Positions 13,119 through 24,400 of a stretch of 64,000 nucleotides of DNA are shown one piece after another. The DNA lies in NCBI RefSeq assembly GCF_000208745.1, contig NC_030856.1, positions 14,521,525 to 14,585,524 on the forward strand. The letters are read 5' to 3'. The stretch is from Theobroma cacao. Its lineage: Eukaryota; Streptophyta; Magnoliopsida; Malvales; Malvaceae. Under the pieces are notes generated by a model, which had not been told where the DNA came from, did no database searches, and saw only the letters and a list, made by a program, of their open reading frames with translations. The position numbers and the translations under genes are program-made. How positions within the stretch are numbered: the stretch's first letter is position 1; each line of letters opens with the position of its first letter.

Positions 13119-14340
13119 TCATTCAAGGGGTGCAAATGCTAATAGCTGACTGAGTTCATCAGAGAGTGGAGGTTTAGAAAGCGTTGTCAAGGAGAGAACA
13201 ACGTCCTTTGGAACCAGGCACTTTTCTTCCATGGAAAGCTTTTCTTGAACCTTTGGGGATGTTACAATTTGCATGCTTTCCTTACGAGTCGCCTTCTCCT
13301 TTTCCTGCATTTGTTTAAAATCCCTTGCTAATGTTAGCAATCACTCTTTTTTTACCCCTTTATATATTATATAAAAAATAATATAAAAATGACAGTTTCA
13401 AGTGGTTTCTCTTGTTAATTTTCACCATTATCCACCTTCACTCACTTTTTATGACATTAAATAGCAAATTGGATATTTGAAAATTTTATATTGCATATTG
13501 AAAAATTAAATTTGTATTGCTGCTGGAAATTGAGTTCTTTTTGAAGGAAAAAGGCTGTGAGGAATGAAACTTTGAAGGTTCATTAAGGTACATTGAGTCT
13601 GAAAAATTGAAAAGTTGATAAAAGGAAAAGAAAAACACAAGAATCTAAGACTTTCTTTTTCTTAAAAAAGAGAAAATTACCGAGAAAGAGTCCATAAATT
13701 CAAGGATTCCAACTTGAGCTTGCAAGTACTTGATATACTTGAAGGCAGCATGAAGCATTTCAGCGGTGTTCATCTTATTCCCACCGGGCACAAGCTTTCC
13801 CAGCTCTTGAGTCTTCTCAGTTATCTTCCTCCTCCTTTCTCTCGCTGCAATGCTTTGCACTGATACGCTCTTAGCATTAATCCTCTTCGAACTCTCCACA
13901 GAGTTTCCATCCAAGTTTTTCTGATGAATGCTTTGATGTTCAGGCACGGGACAAGAATTTAGAGCAACCCCGTCAGAGAAAGCAGGCACAAAATCCGAGC
14001 AGCAGTGACCTTCAATGAGTTTCTGGCGTTTGGGGCATGGATAGGAGCTGAAGTTTTCATATGGGATGATTTCGTTTTCAGGTGAGAAGGAGCTTAAAGG
14101 GTCATATGGAGAGGACAAGTATGGAAGTAAAGCATTGTAGTTTTCAGGGTATAAGAAATTTTCATTCAGGTCAATATAAGGATCAAGAAAAGCACAAGGC
14201 AACTCAAATGTGTCCCAGTAATATTCAAGATGATGATCTCCTGCAACAAGCTGTACCGGAGGTTGTTTTGCGTAATGGATTGGCTCCGAGTGAACATTTT
14301 GAAGATCAGTTCCCCAGTTGGAGTATGAACTCAAAACCAT
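13119..14340 (-). CDS. bHLH52/bHLH53-like transcription factor (2 exons)
   Basis: A nuclear DNA-binding regulator. Exon 1 is 14340-13681 (220 codons) and exon 2 is 13304-13119 (61 codons plus stop), separated by a 376-bp GT-AG intron in phase 0; total 281 aa. The bHLH domain spans about 160-211: basic part QSIAARERRRKI, helix 1 TEKTQELGKLVPGG, helix 2 NKMNTAEMLHAAFKYIKYL, then QAQVGILEFM. The usual basic-region Glu of E-box binders (..AER..) is Ala here, as in the HECATE/INDEHISCENT-related group, so DNA recognition is atypical and dimerisation may matter more. Residues 40-100 are rich in Tyr, Pro and acidic residues, a possible activation region. It reads opposite to both flanking genes, tail-to-tail with STR1. 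The relationship to bHLH52/53 rests on the bHLH-plus-GILEFM pattern and gene order. Confidence 0.88.
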
Positions 14341-16270
14341 GGTGGCTGGTAAAATCCTGGAATCGTCAGGGAATGTGGAACATGCATGAAGTCATCATTC
14401 ATGGCATGCAAAAGTTAGCTATTAATGAATTCATCAGTTTTCAGTGAAATTAAACAAAAGCAATCTGAAGTAAGTAGCAGAGATCACTAACAAAAAGCAA
14501 GAAGCTAGCATCCAGCCTAAAAACCCAAGAAAAAGAAAATGCAGAAAGGTTTTAGAGCAGGGAAATGTGGAAGAAATAGAAGGGTAAAATACCTGAAATA
14601 GAGAAGAAAACTGTCAAAATGTTGTGCTGCGTATTGACCTGAGGAGACAGAACAGATATTGGTAAGACCCTACTAGCAACCAAAAAACTATATAAACTGA
14701 ATTTGGGTGGGGGGTTGGGGGAAGTGGTGGGTTGAGATAAAATAGGAAACATGGGTTTAGTAACAGTTAGTTAACCGCCTCCGAGGAAAGCTAGGGCTTT
14801 TTGCTTCCCACCAAAGAAACTGAAAATCTGTTAATTAACTACGGGGCCTTTCCCACCTTGGCGGCTGCCTCATCACTCATTATTGGACTCTTTCATGTTC
14901 TTGTCCTCTATTTCCAGTTATACATTTTTCTTTTTTTGAAAGTTAGATAATTCATTAAAAGGAGTAACCAATGGTTAAACTCCATTGAAAAATACAAAAG
15001 AACTGTAATTTTAAGACTTATGCTCCAGTTATACATTTAAAACATTGTTTCTAATTAATTTAATTTTTCTTACATAAGTTAATTTCCTCATGATATATAT
15101 ATATATATATATGTGTGTGAGATTATAGTATACTCATGCTTTATGTAAGTTACATGTGTGTATATTTGTTCACATAGGCACATATATATCTATTATCTAT
15201 ATTATATTTATAATCTATGATCTACATAAAAACACAGATGTTGGTAGAAATTTTTGTTATCGGAAATGAACATTTTGTTTATTATTTTATAAATTATCAT
15301 TTGAAATATATTCTATTATAAATGTTAAGAAGATTTACCTAATTCGTAAATATAAATTTTAATTATATTTAATATTTTTTATTAAAAAAATTGCAATGCT
15401 CCATCAAGTAGAAATATTCATGCTATTATTTTTATGATGCAAATTTAACTTTTTCTTGATGATGATTGTTTTTCCTTTATTATATTATGCAAGTTGATTG
15501 TTACCTTGAAACTTAAAACTTTTATTTATTATTTGTGGAGTTATCATCTAGGAAAAGGTTTCTCAATCTTGCTAAAAATTTATAATTTTACGTAATTAAT
15601 AATTAATAATTTTGTGTTTTTATTCTTTACACTTTGCAAATTTGTGGTGTTATAATCCAAGGAAAAGTTTTGTCTATTTTTGTCAAACTTTTATAATTTT
15701 ATAAACTTAATAATTGATTTTATAATTTTATATTGGTATTAAAAAATAAAGATAAAATGGAAAAAGGGTGCAAATGCACTTTTTCTCGATGGCAAAATAA
15801 GAAAAAAAATATATGTTGAATAACTCACTTAATAGCCCGTGCCACATATAGCAATAAAGTAGGTAAACTTTTTTTTGGTCCAAGTTCCCGAATTTTCATG
15901 AAAAACAATTAAATAAAAATTAATAAAAAAATTTAAGTTGATAAATTGAACATTATATTGTTACATAGATTAATTGTGCAAAATTTGAAAAGTTTTGATA
16001 CTTCATTTAAATAGGTTGTTTTTTTTTATTAAAGTTAAACAATAATAGAGTTTTCACTATTCAATAAGTAGTCATCAAATTTTATGTATAAACAGTATTT
16101 TAATCAATTCTTTTTTATATGATTGATTTTCTCACTGAACTCTATCAATTTACAGATTTTGATTTTTAAAATTAATTTTTATTTTATTGTTTTTAATAAA
16201 AAAATCTCACAAACTCGACTTAAAAAATTATTTCTAAGTTTTGCTCAAGAAAGAAACTCATTTAACTGAA
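14341..16270. other. AT-rich intergenic region upstream of the bHLH gene
   Basis: It contains the presumed promoter and 5' UTR of the minus-strand bHLH gene (14341-14760), a (TA)n run followed by TG repeats near 15095-15120, and then AT-rich DNA. I see no gene. Confidence 0.5.
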
Positions 16271-16271
16271 G

Positions 16272-17925
16272 GATGGGGATAATGGCACTCCTAATTGTCT
16301 ATTAACACTCTCCTAAATTACTCTCACTTAAATTAATTTTTATTCAAGTTAAATTTTAATTAATTATATCACTATTTATCTATTCACATTACTCCTTGTT
16401 AATGTCAATTACTCTCACCTTTTTCTTTGCGCATATTTTAATTCTCTATACCTTTCTATATTCCTTATGAAGATTTTAGATGAATCTAATAATGGAGCAG
16501 CAGCAAATTGATGATGAAAATATAAACTTGGCTTTGCAAAATTAATTAATCATTAAAATGATTGTTGCATGCTCATTAAATTTAAAAAAAAATTTATGTT
16601 GAGCAGAATTTTTAAAATAAAAATATAAAAAAATATTTAAATAAAGAAAAGAAGAATATACTATAAGAAAGCATGCAAAGACAAGAATTTAACTCCAATT
16701 CCAAATTATTTTCACCATTAGGGCAAGGGATTTTGTCAAAGTTCATGTTTTCATCATCAATTTGTTGCAACTCCATTGTTAGATTCATTTAAAATTATTG
16801 AATTGAACACTACTGGAGAAAGAAAGCAAGGAAGAGTTACAAGGAATATAGGAAGCTATGTAGAGTTAAAGGGTGTAGGAACAAAAGGTGAGAGTAATTG
16901 AGGGTTGTTTGTTTTAATGTAAAAGACTTATACTTGTTTGGAAGACGAAAAATTAATTTTAAATGTAAAACATTTTACAGGTTAACTAGAAAAGCACCCA
17001 TTAACCACATAAAATATCTTACGCCCTTAAAGGGCATAAGATATTTTTTGGCGAACAAAAAAAAAAAAGACTTTTGTACTAAGGCTAGGAATATAAGTTT
17101 GATNATATTAAAATATTTATTTTTTCAATTTAAAATATTAATATTTAAATTATTCAACCCTATCAAAATTAAAAATATTTTTTAATGAAACCATTCAATA
17201 AAATTAAAAAATTTTGTTTATAAATTGAATAAATCTTATTAATAATTATAGTAAAAAATATTTTAATGATTGTCATTTGATGAATATACATAAGTATAGG
17301 TTTAAATCTTACTAATAGTTAATAAAAAATATTTCTATGATTTGTTGAATACATATTTATATGTATAAGTTTTTGATGTCTTACACAATTGATGAATATT
17401 TATATTTTTATAGTGTTATGATAAAAAAAGTGATGAGATGGAATTTTTTTAAAAAAAAAATTAAAGCTTAATTTCATTATAGATATATGGTTAAATGCTT
17501 AGGAAATATCATTATTGATTTTGTCTATTTTTATTTTCATTCCTAATTTTGATCTTAAATTAGTAAAAACCAAATGTCACCATTGTTTTATAATCAAATT
17601 CTATTTAGCATTTTAACATTCAAATAACTCATGACGTCAGAAAATATTTTTCATAAGATAATTCAAATAATTGGACAGTTTATCCAAACAATATAAAACA
17701 TTAAATTTTCATTTAGAATATTTTACTCAAAAAAATTTTGTATCATAGTAAGTCATTTTCCGGGTATAAAATGGACTTTGAGATTAACCAGTCTAAATAA
17801 ATTAATAGTAACATAATTAATTAAAATTTGACTTGAATAAAAAATTATTTAAATGAAGGTAATTTGAAAATTACAATTATAAATTATTGGTAAAGAGTGT
17901 TAATAGATAATTAAGAGTACCAATA
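16272..17925. mobile_element. Foldback/MITE-like element split by a later insertion
   Basis: The outer left arm (about 16272-16375, starting near 'gggataatggcactcc') is an imperfect inverted copy of 17800-17925. The next part of the left arm (about 16405-16540, with 'caattactctcacctttt') pairs instead with about 16725-16908. The simplest reading is one foldback element with arms of about 250 bp whose right arm was split near 16908 by about 890 bp of other AT-rich DNA. No coding capacity. I could not settle a target duplication. Confidence 0.6.
17011..17047. repeat. Near-perfect short hairpin
   Basis: The sequence 'aaaatatcttacgccctt' is followed at once by its reverse complement with one mismatch. 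It lies in the DNA that splits the foldback element. Confidence 0.75.
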
Positions 17926-18439
17926 ACCCACCCTTAATTTAATTTGTTAAATAAAAGAAATCAACTTGCCCCGTGGCATGTGTAGAAAAATAGAGTAAAA
18001 AATGGAGTGTATTTCAATTCTCAAATTTTGTAAAAATTATTATCACAATTAAAAGTGTTCAAGCATCGAGTTACTTGTACTTGGTCATTGAATTTTAGGT
18101 TTGTGCTCGATTCGATTTGATTTTATTGAATTATTGCATTGATAAAGAATATATTTTTATTTAATTTTAACTTTAAAGTACTAATATAAAATAATATTTT
18201 ATTGTTTTAATAAAAAATAGTTTAAATGGAGAATGAAAGGCACAGTATGGACACGTGTCACAACGACTTCTAAGGTGAAATAGTAAAAAGGAAGAAAAAG
18301 AACAAGAGAAAGAGTTTTCCATTTTTGTTGTCTGGAAATTAAATGTAAAGATAAAACTATTTATATGTGCCACAAATTTTGTTGCCTTTTAAAGCGGTGC
18401 CATAAAACCGGGCAACGGCCTTTTCTTTGCTCTTCAAAG

Positions 18440-18481
18440 ATGGCAGCTGAGAAAACACAGGAGAAAAATAAGGAGCAGTGA
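18440..18481 (+). other. Possible upstream ORF of the patellin gene
   Basis: A 13-codon reading frame (MAAEKTQEKNKEQ, stop) begins 207 bp before the patellin start and would lie in its 5' leader if transcription starts near 18400. It is rich in Lys/Glu like the patellin N-terminus, so it might be a decayed former start region instead. Translation is unproven. Confidence 0.3.
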
Positions 18482-18646
18482 CAGATTTGTGTTTTCATTC
18501 TGTTTCTCAATACCTTTTGATTTATTTATTTTTTATTCTTTATTTCCCTCTCTAATTCAGATTAAATCCTACACTTTCTTTCAACCTTTTCCTGGAAATC
18601 TTACGAAATCGGTAGTAGTACATCAGACAACTTAGAAGATTCTCAT

Positions 18647-21109
18647 ATGGATAAAACTGTACAAACTGATGATCAGAAGGAAGAACTGCCCAAGGATGAG
18701 AAAGAAAAAACAAATGAAACAGAGAAGGCAGAAGGTGGAGGCGAAAATGGTGAAGGAAAGATTGAATATGAAAAGAAAACAGATGAGGAAAGCATGAATG
18801 CTGAAGAAAAGAAAGAAGATTTGAACAAACTAGACGTGGGGATGAAGAATGATGAAGGAAAGGAAGGAGATGTGAAGGAAATTAATGAGGTGAAGAACGA
18901 TGGAGCAAGGAAAGAAGATGTTAAGAAAATAAATGAGATTGATAATAGTGACGCAGAGAAAGAAGTTGAAGAGGTGAAGGATGGTGAAGCAAAGAAAAAA
19001 GATGAGGAAAATGAAGGTAAAGCAGTAGAAGAGAAACATACTTCTGAGGGTGTCAAAGAAAGAGTTGTTAAGATAGATCAAAATCCAACGTTTGTTGAGG
19101 AAAATGGTGAATTGAATAAGAATGAGAAAGCTGACGCAGAGGATGTTTCATCATGTAATGTTAACGTGAGTAGTTTGTCATTCAAGGAAGAGAGCAACCT
19201 CTTCTCTGATCTAAAACAGAATGAAAAGAAGGCATTGGTGGAGCTTAGATCAAAAGTTGAGGAAGCCATAAATGGAAATCAATTGTTCAAAGTAAAGGAA
19301 AGTGATGTCCAAGAGCGAAATGAAGAAAAATCATCGGAAAATAGTGGTGAAAAGGAAATGGAAAAACCAAAAGAAAATGAAGGTAAAGAAGATGTCGGAG
19401 ATGAGGGTAGTGAGGCAAATTCATCCATGGAAGAGAACAAAGATGGTATGCAGGAAGGCCCGGAAAAAGAAAGGGTCGTTGCAGAAGCTGAAGAGAAGAA
19501 AGTGCAGGATCAGGCTATGGATGGAAAAGGGGATTCCATTGATAAGGATATCAAACTTTGGGGAGTCCCATTATTGCCTAGTAAGGGAGGTAAGGCAACC
19601 GATATTGTGCTATTGAAATTCTTGAGGGCTAGAGAGTTCAAGGTCATCGATGCCTTCGAGATGCTGAGGAACACCCTTCAATGGAGAAAAGAAAACAATA
19701 TTGATTCCATCCTAGATGAAGATCTTGGCAATGAATTTCGCTCCACAGCATACATCAATGGCAGTGATCGCCAAGGCCACCCGGTATGTTACAATGTTTT
19801 TGGGGTGCTTGGCGGTGATGAGATGTTCAGTAAAACATTAGGGACGGAAGAGAATCGTGACAAGTTTGTAAGGTGGAGAGTGCAACTGATGGAGGAGGGA
19901 ATTAAAAAGCTTGATTTTAATGGCGTCTCATGTTTGCTGCAAATCATCGATCTCAAGAACACCCCAGGACCCTCAAAGAAGGAAGTTCGGCTTATCATGA
20001 AACAAGTGATTAGCCTTCTCCAAGACAACTATCCTGAATTTGTTGTGAAAAATGTAAGCATTTCTTCACTTTCAATTCATGCTACTTGTCCCATCACTTA
20101 ATTTGTCTCAAATATTTCTTGACATGACATATAGTAATTAAATACAATTTATGAGAAATTCAATTAATTCATAAATAAGATATTACAATCAAATGAATAT
20201 CATCAAGTGAGAAATTAAAATTTTAAGATAAAGACGGTGAAATATTCCCTATCAATTCTTAATTTGATTCCCAATTATTATTCCCTTTTATCTCCCCTTG
20301 TTCAAATCCAAAAATTTTGGTTCACCTATAATTTGATTCATATCATTTTACTCACTCTATATGTATAATTGATAGACCAGTTTTTTCCTTTGTAGATCTT
20401 CATCAATGTTCCTTTCTGGTATTATGCATTTGCCGCCTTCTTTTTACCTTTCTTAACCCAAAGAACAAAGAGCAAATTTGTGTATGCTAGGCCAGCAAAA
20501 GTCATTGAAACCCTTCTCAAGTAAGAGTTAATTTTCTCAAGGTCCTTATACATATTTTAATTCAATTCATTGGAGACTAATCTACTCTAGTGCTTTGGTT
20601 GGTTCCAGGTACATTGATGCAGAAGAAATACCAGTATGCTATGGCGGCCTCAAACGTGACAACGATTCTGACTTCTCGGCTGAAGACCATGCAGAGGAAG
20701 TTCTTGTCAAAGCAAGCTCAACGGAAACAATTGAGATCCCTGCACCAGAGGTAAATGAACTAGTATCTTGAAACAACACTAATAGTGGGAAATTATTAGA
20801 TCACCTATGATATTACTAAAGCCAATTGTTTTATGGAAAAAGCAGGCAGGGAGTGTTCTGATCTGGGACTTGGTCGTGTTGGGTTGGGAAGTGAACTATA
20901 AGGAGGAATTTGTGCCGGATGATGACAAGTCTTATACCATTATTGTTCAGAAGGAAAGGAGAATGGGGATTCAGGAAGGACCGATTCGGAATTCTTTCAA
21001 GAATAACGAGCCTGGAAAGATTGTTCTCGTAATAGGGAATGCACCGTTCAAGAATAAGAAGCGTGCTTTCTATCGATACAAAATCAAGAATGTTAGCTCA
21101 GCATCCTGA
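18647..21109 (+). CDS. Patellin: SEC14 (CRAL-TRIO) + GOLD phosphoinositide-binding protein (4 exons)
   Basis: Patellins bind phosphoinositides and act in membrane trafficking, cell-plate formation and auxin-carrier positioning. Exons: 18647-20053, 20396-20520, 20609-20750, 20846-21109; all GT-AG, 645 aa. Residues 1 to about 300 are highly charged (Glu/Lys), low in complexity, with loosely repeated VK-x-INE-x-x-N units, and probably disordered. CRAL-TRIO-N lies at about 305-355 (DIVLLKFLRAREF), the lipid-binding CRAL-TRIO domain at about 365-545 (LQIIDLKNTPGPSKKE, then IFINVPFWYYAFAAFFLPFL), and GOLD at about 555-645 (SVLIWDLVVLGWEVNYKEEF..GKIVLVIGNA). Patellin identity is clear. Orthology to PATL4 is inferred from the adjacent bHLH52-like gene; this N-terminus is longer than in Arabidopsis PATL4 (about 540 aa as I recall). 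A (TA)n run lies just after the stop, at about 21121-21135. Confidence 0.93.
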
Positions 21110-21501
21110 GGTTCCAATGATTATATATATATATATTATAAGTTTTAGTTAAGTAGATTGGTCAAAGTTTGAATTGAGATATGCAGGATAAAGAGGAACA
21201 AAATTAAGCCATTTAACTTTGGCAACCATATTTCTTTTCAACTTGTATTAATTTCAATTTTGTTCCTTATTCTTTCTTTCTTTCTTTCCCCCTTCTTTTA
21301 TTCATTGTTTGGTGCAATATATAGTAAGGTAGGAGGAGTTGATTATTTTGTGAAAACCTTAAATCATGAATACTATATTATATTTGCTTAGTCTTCTCTT
21401 CGCAATTGTCTTTTTAAATGGTTATCTATACTACATATTATCTCTATTAATATATAACGTGGTGTGATAAAGTTATTGTCTTGATATAATGAGTTTATTA
21501 A

Positions 21502-23605
21502 GAGTATATTTGGCCTGACTTTTTTTTAGCTTAAAAGCCATTATAAAATTCTTATAAAAAATAATAGTTTTTAAAATTAAGTTAAAGCTGTTTGATAAAT
21601 TTACTTTTTAAAAGCTCTTTTTCATAGATATATTATTTGGCGAAACAACTTATATAAATTTTGATTTTGATTAAAATTACTATAAAAGGTATTTAATAAA
21701 TCAGGAGAAAAAAATTGAATCAAATAAAAAAAAGATGAGTGTGACAAAAATATAATTTCCCTTATAATATTATGAATTACTGAAAGATAAAAGAAGAATA
21801 TAAAAAAATATTTGTTGTTATTTCTTAAAAATTGGCTTGAAATTTATGATCTCTGGAACTGAACAAAATTGATATTACATACAAGGAAGAGAACCTAAGG
21901 TGGTATTAATAATGGATCCAATTGGGTCAAGAAAATCACGTTTAGCCATTGACCCATTTTCCTATTGATATCATCAACGCTAATTCCATGAAAGTCTATC
22001 AAGGTCATGATATTCTCACCAACAAAGTTACCCTCCATGAACAAAAAAGTCTTGGCTTTTATATTTTTCTCATTTTTTAATGGGTTATTTATTTTGTGAA
22101 GGAATGCCACATCATCTGTTGAGTACTGTTGGCTCAAATGTGAAATTTACTGCTAAAATCAGAGCGGGCCCTTGGGTGAAGCCACCCAAGCAAGGGCTTT
22201 AGCCCCCAATTTGGGTAGGCCCCAAATGTATGGAGGATTTATAATTTTATAATAATTATAATATAATTAATTATATTAAAAATATATAAAAATTAAAAAA
22301 ATAGAAAAGTAAAAAATAATTAATAAAATTATTTGTTCTCTCACTTTTTAATTATGTGCCTAATAAATCTCAATTTTCTATCACTTTCTTATTTCTAGAA
22401 TGCTATTAATTCTCAACTATATTCTTTTATTTCCAATCAACTAATGGTCATATGTATTTAATCATTTCCAACAGTTATTTTTTTCTCACTTATTTCTCTT
22501 ATTTCCAATAAACTCATTAATGATTTTCAATAGCTATTTTTTTTCCTATATATAAAACCAATTATTTTTTTTCAATGTATAATATCTACTGTTGAATTCT
22601 TTTTTTCTCATTTGCTCTTTCTTCCTTTAACTTCAATTTTTCTCTAAAAAATACACAAGAAGTCTGTTCTTTTATTATCTTCATAAAGTTGTAAACCTCA
22701 TTTGCGGTTTGCAATAAGCATTCAACAATTAGGTACTATTGTTCTAATATTTACAGATTTTTTTACTTTAATTTAGAGTTTATATTATATTGCTATATTA
22801 CTTTTATTCTAATATTTTTTTTAATTTCAATAAAGAAAAGCCTCATTTGAATATTTCGCTTTAAACTTTTGAACTTATTGAGCCGTCTCTGGCTAAAATG
22901 TTCAGGGATTTTACAATTTTTGTTGTCAAAGGAATTAAAGTCTATTTTAATTTTCTTGTAGTGCAGCCTATTGTTATATCTAAAAGAAAAAATTCTTTAA
23001 AACTGAGTTACCACAAACAAGTAAAAATATTGACTTTTCAATTTTCATCTAATTTATCTCAACATCCATTGATCTATTTGACTAATTATGTCAATCATAA
23101 TTAACAAATAAAATATACACCAGAAAGAAGTTAAGAACAAATAAACATCACATAATTATCATATCAAACAATAAATTAAAAAATATCAAACAATAAAGAG
23201 AGTTTTCAAAACAAAAAAAAAGCACGATAGAAAATAAAATGAAAAACAAAACAAAGAAAAAAAAAAACCTGAATGCAGTTTTGAATTTTGGATTTTCTTT
23301 TCCCTTAATTTTTAAAAGAGGAGAGAAGAGGGAGATTGATAGGGAGAAAGAGGGGTATTTTTTGAGAGAAAACTTTTTGGAAAAAAATAACTCTCCTAAG
23401 AAGCTAGCATGCTTTGTTTCTAAAAAGAAAAAAAAAAGAAAAGAAAGCTCTTATTTGGAGGTTTTTTTAAGCTATTTTTTAAAAAAATTGTTCTTTAAAA
23501 AAAAGCTACTTTTTTTCTAAGAGCTTATCATAAAATATTGCTTAGCCCAACTTCTACTTTTAAGAAGTAGATAAGTTGAAAATAAACTAGGCCAAACAGA
23601 CGCTA
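21502..23605. mobile_element. Possible TIR transposon with a nested hAT MITE
   Basis: The left side 'tatatttggcctgactt' and the reverse complement of the right side 'gtctgtttggcctagttt' look like degenerate terminal inverted repeats. Both ends are followed by 'agctta..aag' text common in plant MITE-like elements. The interior is AT-rich without a good gene; a minus-strand 80-codon frame (22137-21895) has no family I recognise. No matching target duplication was found, so the boundaries are uncertain. Confidence 0.35.
22160..22891. mobile_element. Non-autonomous hAT-type MITE (732 bp) with 8-bp TSD
   Basis: The element starts CAGAGCGGGCCC and ends with the complement of CAGAGACGGCTC, imperfect terminal inverted repeats of the hAT style. 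It is flanked on both sides by the identical 8-mer gctaaaat (22152-22159 and 22892-22899), the target size expected for hAT. The interior is AT-rich and has no transposase, so it would need an enzyme from elsewhere. The identical target copies suggest it is not very old. Confidence 0.85.
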
Positions 23606-23818
23606 AATTTTGAATTTCATTGATAAAATTACTCACAAACCAAATATATTGACACTAAATCTATATAAGTATAGATAAACAGGTAATTTGATTTGCTATG
23701 TACTAATTACGATTAAGGTCTCATATTCAATTATGTAGACACTAAATTATAAACAAGAAAAATTAAAAATATATAAAAAATTATATATATATAAAAAATG
23801 AAAAATGAAAAAAGAAAG

Positions 23819-23904
23819 GAGAGAGGTACGACTGGCAGGGTGCGGACGCACCCTGCCAGGCACCTCTCTCACCTGCCAGACGCGAATTTTTCGCGTCTGG
23901 CAGG
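23819..23904. repeat. Two adjacent GC-rich perfect hairpins
   Basis: Hairpin 1 has arms 23832-23844 and 23847-23859 (CTGGCAGGGTGCG and its exact complement, 2-nt loop), extended by a further 9-bp pair, 23819-23827 with 23862-23870. Hairpin 2 has arms 23872-23886 and 23890-23904 (CCTGCCAGACGCGAA and its exact complement, 3-nt loop). Both share CCTGCCAG/CTGGCAGG. They sit about 75 bp before a TATA box in otherwise AT-rich DNA. Confidence 0.9.
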
Positions 23905-23977
23905 GTAGTGGAATTGCCCCCCTGATGCCCAGGGACAAGGCAATGGAGAGTGCCCCCTCCAGAGCCCAGAAATCGGG

Positions 23978-23984
23978 TATAAAT
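23978..23984 (+). promoter_or_regulatory. TATA box of the putative LTR
   Basis: A 'tataaat' in the setting 'cgggtataaatggg', followed by a purine-rich leader. This is the expected position for transcription of the leader containing the 68-bp repeats. Confidence 0.5.
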
Positions 23985-24186
23985 GGGAGGGGGATCCGAG
24001 CAACCAAAGGGGGGAGCCAAAAAATAGAGAACAAAAAACAGAGAACCTACAACAAGAAAAAATCCCAGCAGCCACACCAAAAAATCCACAATGAGCACTG
24101 AAAAATCAATCAAAAAAAAGAAGGAAAATAGGAATTGATTCTTGAGAAGGGGGTTTTTTTTTTATTTGATTTTGGGGAGAAGATCT

Positions 24187-24400
24187 AGAGAGAGGCGGAG
24201 CCGTGATCTGCTGCCGGCGCAAGAGGAAGAAGAGCTGAGCAGAGGAATAGAGAAGGAGAGAGGCGGAGTCGCGATCTGCTGCCGACGCAAGAGGAAGAAG
24301 AGCTGAGTAGAGGAATAGAGAAGGAGAGAGGCGGAGCCGCAATCTGCTGCCGGCGCAAGAGGAAAAAGAGCTGAGCAGAGGAATAGAGAAGGAGAGGGGT
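24187..24400 (+). repeat. 68-bp tandem repeat, three copies plus a partial one
   Basis: The 'ggcgg' of each unit falls at 24194, 24262 and 24330 (period 68), and a degenerate fourth begins near 24398. The unit contains 'gatctgctgccggcgcaaga' and purine-rich text. Long open frames on the minus strand here are only a by-product of the repeat and its purine bias. Confidence 0.9.

Noticed and set aside
18673..19269. Antisense open frames opposite the patellin N-terminus
   Set aside because: Mirror of the Glu/Lys-rich coding strand; gives Ser/Phe-rich nonsense.
21895..22137. An 80-codon minus-strand gene
   Set aside because: Reads like a protein fragment (DFHGISVDDINRKMGQW), but I recognise no family and it sits in probable transposon DNA; not enough support for a CDS.
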